DNA of 64,000 nucleotides from GCA-2705995 sp965661625 (lineage in GTDB: Bacteria; Bacteroidota; Bacteroidia; Flavobacteriales_G; Salibacteraceae), in contig CBFIEM010000015.1 in the NCBI GenBank assembly GCA_965661625.1, forward strand, positions 1 through 64,000. Reading direction: 5' to 3'. Made by a program: the position numbers and the translations under genes. Numbering within the stretch: the first letter of the stretch is position 1; each line of letters begins with the position of its first letter. The notes beneath the pieces were generated by a model that saw only the letters and a program-made list of their open reading frames with translations, was not told the origin of the DNA and searched no databases. Shown here in pieces: positions 63,426 to 64,000 of this stretch.

Positions 63426-64000
63426 TCAAGACGGTGCTAACTCCTCAAGTAGTGCTTCCATCCTACCCAAACTATGGGCGTTTATTTTATGATGCGTAGG
63501 CATCCACCCCAACAAAAATCGAACGAAATCCGCATTTGCAAAAGCGTACATTGTTCTCCATTCTTGCTCTAATTGCAGAAAGTTTATTCTTGTGCTGCGC
63601 TTAGAAAGTGCTTTACGCAAACATTTAAAATAATGATCCAACAAGCTGTTTTCGTATTTGATTTGATCTTGTTCCGACAAACAGCTTCCCAATAGGTAAT
63701 TGACATCTTTCATTCCACACCCTCCACCGACGTATTGAAAATCGACGGCTGCTGCGCTTTGCATACCAGAAGAAAAACAGAAATTAGCCACTTTAGCATC
63801 TCCGTGAACCAACGTTTTGAAACGACATGAATTGAGTTGCTCATCAATTACAGGTGCCAGCGTCTTTAGCTTATTATGGTCCATGTTTTGCCATTCATCT
63901 TTTCGCGTTTCAAGATGCCAATAGGTACCAACAGGCCATAAACCTTCTGGCTCCCTATTCATAAAAGTAGCGTGAAAGTTTGCTAACCAGTTTAAACACA
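63426..64000 (-). CDS. APH-like kinase, partial at right edge
   Basis: The C-terminal part of a kinase of the aminoglycoside phosphotransferase/ecdysteroid-kinase-like fold. The ATG at 63962 is not the true start: the frame stays open to the window edge (NWLANFHATFMNREPEGLWP). The catalytic loop LVHGDAKVANFCFS has the Asp and Asn of the family (HGD-x4-N), and VDFQYVGGGCGMKD has the second-metal Asp. It probably phosphorylates a small hydroxyl compound. The N-terminal lobe lies beyond the window, so only about half of the gene is seen. Confidence 0.88.
   Translation of the reverse strand, partial: CLNWLANFHATFMNREPEGLWPVGTYWHLETRKDEWQNMDHNKLKTLAPVIDEQLNSCRFKTLVHGDAKVANFCFSSGMQSAAAVDFQYVGGGCGMKDVNYLLGSCLSEQDQIKYENSLLDHYFKCLRKALSKRSTRINFLQLEQEWRTMYAFANADFVRFLLGWMPTHHKINAHSLGRMEALLEELAPS

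Overview
The window is chromosomal DNA from a Bacteroidota bacterium, most likely a free-living member of the order Flavobacteriales (Cryomorphaceae/Crocinitomicaceae-like; this rank is an inference). The signs are: many secreted proteins with C-terminal type IX secretion (T9SS) sorting domains, PF13568-type outer-membrane barrels, lineage-restricted families (DUF4293, DUF4199, DUF4159, DUF4476, choice-of-anchor L), a Rho factor with a long Arg/Asn-rich insertion, a DnaE polymerase with an N-terminal proofreading exonuclease, few Shine-Dalgarno sites, and promoters of the Bacteroidota type (TTTG / TAnnTTTG). No rRNA, tRNA, CRISPR array or insertion sequence was seen.

Layout. 0-1.8 kb: a tyrosine recombinase beside a 20-bp palindrome, and a divergent zinc-ribbon protein. 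1.8-7.6 kb: DUF58 protein, thioredoxin and DNA polymerase III alpha, all leftward. 7.9-9.3 kb: two tandem paralogous barrel proteins. 9.4-16.2 kb: HD hydrolase, the rpsP-rimM-trmN6 translation operon, saccharopine dehydrogenase, DUF4476, DUF423 and PEP carboxykinase. 16.2-18.6 kb: a tight operon of a 51-residue protein, rsmE, DUF4159 and a voltage-gated-type K+ channel with a zinc-ribbon tail. 18.7-29.5 kb: a T9SS protein, a hisS-hutH overlapping pair, a LysE exporter, a TPR histidine kinase, ettA, and a rimB-like/rimK pair with a small secreted protein. 29.5-38.4 kb: a T9SS protein overlapping an anchor-L/OmpA protein, an ABC exporter, truA, a phosphodiesterase, DUF4293 and rho. 38.5-43 kb: DUF4199, a two-component system and an NhaC antiporter.

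43-48.4 kb is the most interesting block. Two tandem paralogous T9SS surface proteins (the second broken by a one-base frameshift at a T-run) are followed, 3-11 bp apart, by an ECF sigma factor and a protein that joins a short cytosolic N-terminus, one inner-membrane helix, a periplasmic linker and a C-terminal outer-membrane barrel. This reads as a cell-surface-to-sigma signalling unit in which the anti-sigma and the outer-membrane sensor would be one polypeptide.

48.4-64 kb: secreted proteins (a small T9SS protein, an M4 metallopeptidase with PKD and CUB domains, a delta-60 repeat protein, an S8 serine peptidase whose expected catalytic Asp is Glu), plus a TauE/SafE permease, a pirin, a deiodinase-like thioredoxin-fold lipoprotein, a beta-carbonic anhydrase, a methyltransferase interrupted by one in-frame stop, a small lipoprotein, and a kinase-like gene running off the right edge.

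Start codons were moved inward from the longest possible ORF for trmN6, the DUF4476 and DUF4159 genes, hisS, rimB-like, truA, the phosphodiesterase, rho, DUF4199, the small T9SS protein, the M4 peptidase, TauE/SafE and the S8 peptidase. The reasons are signal peptides, family N-termini, terminators or overlaps, given in each entry.
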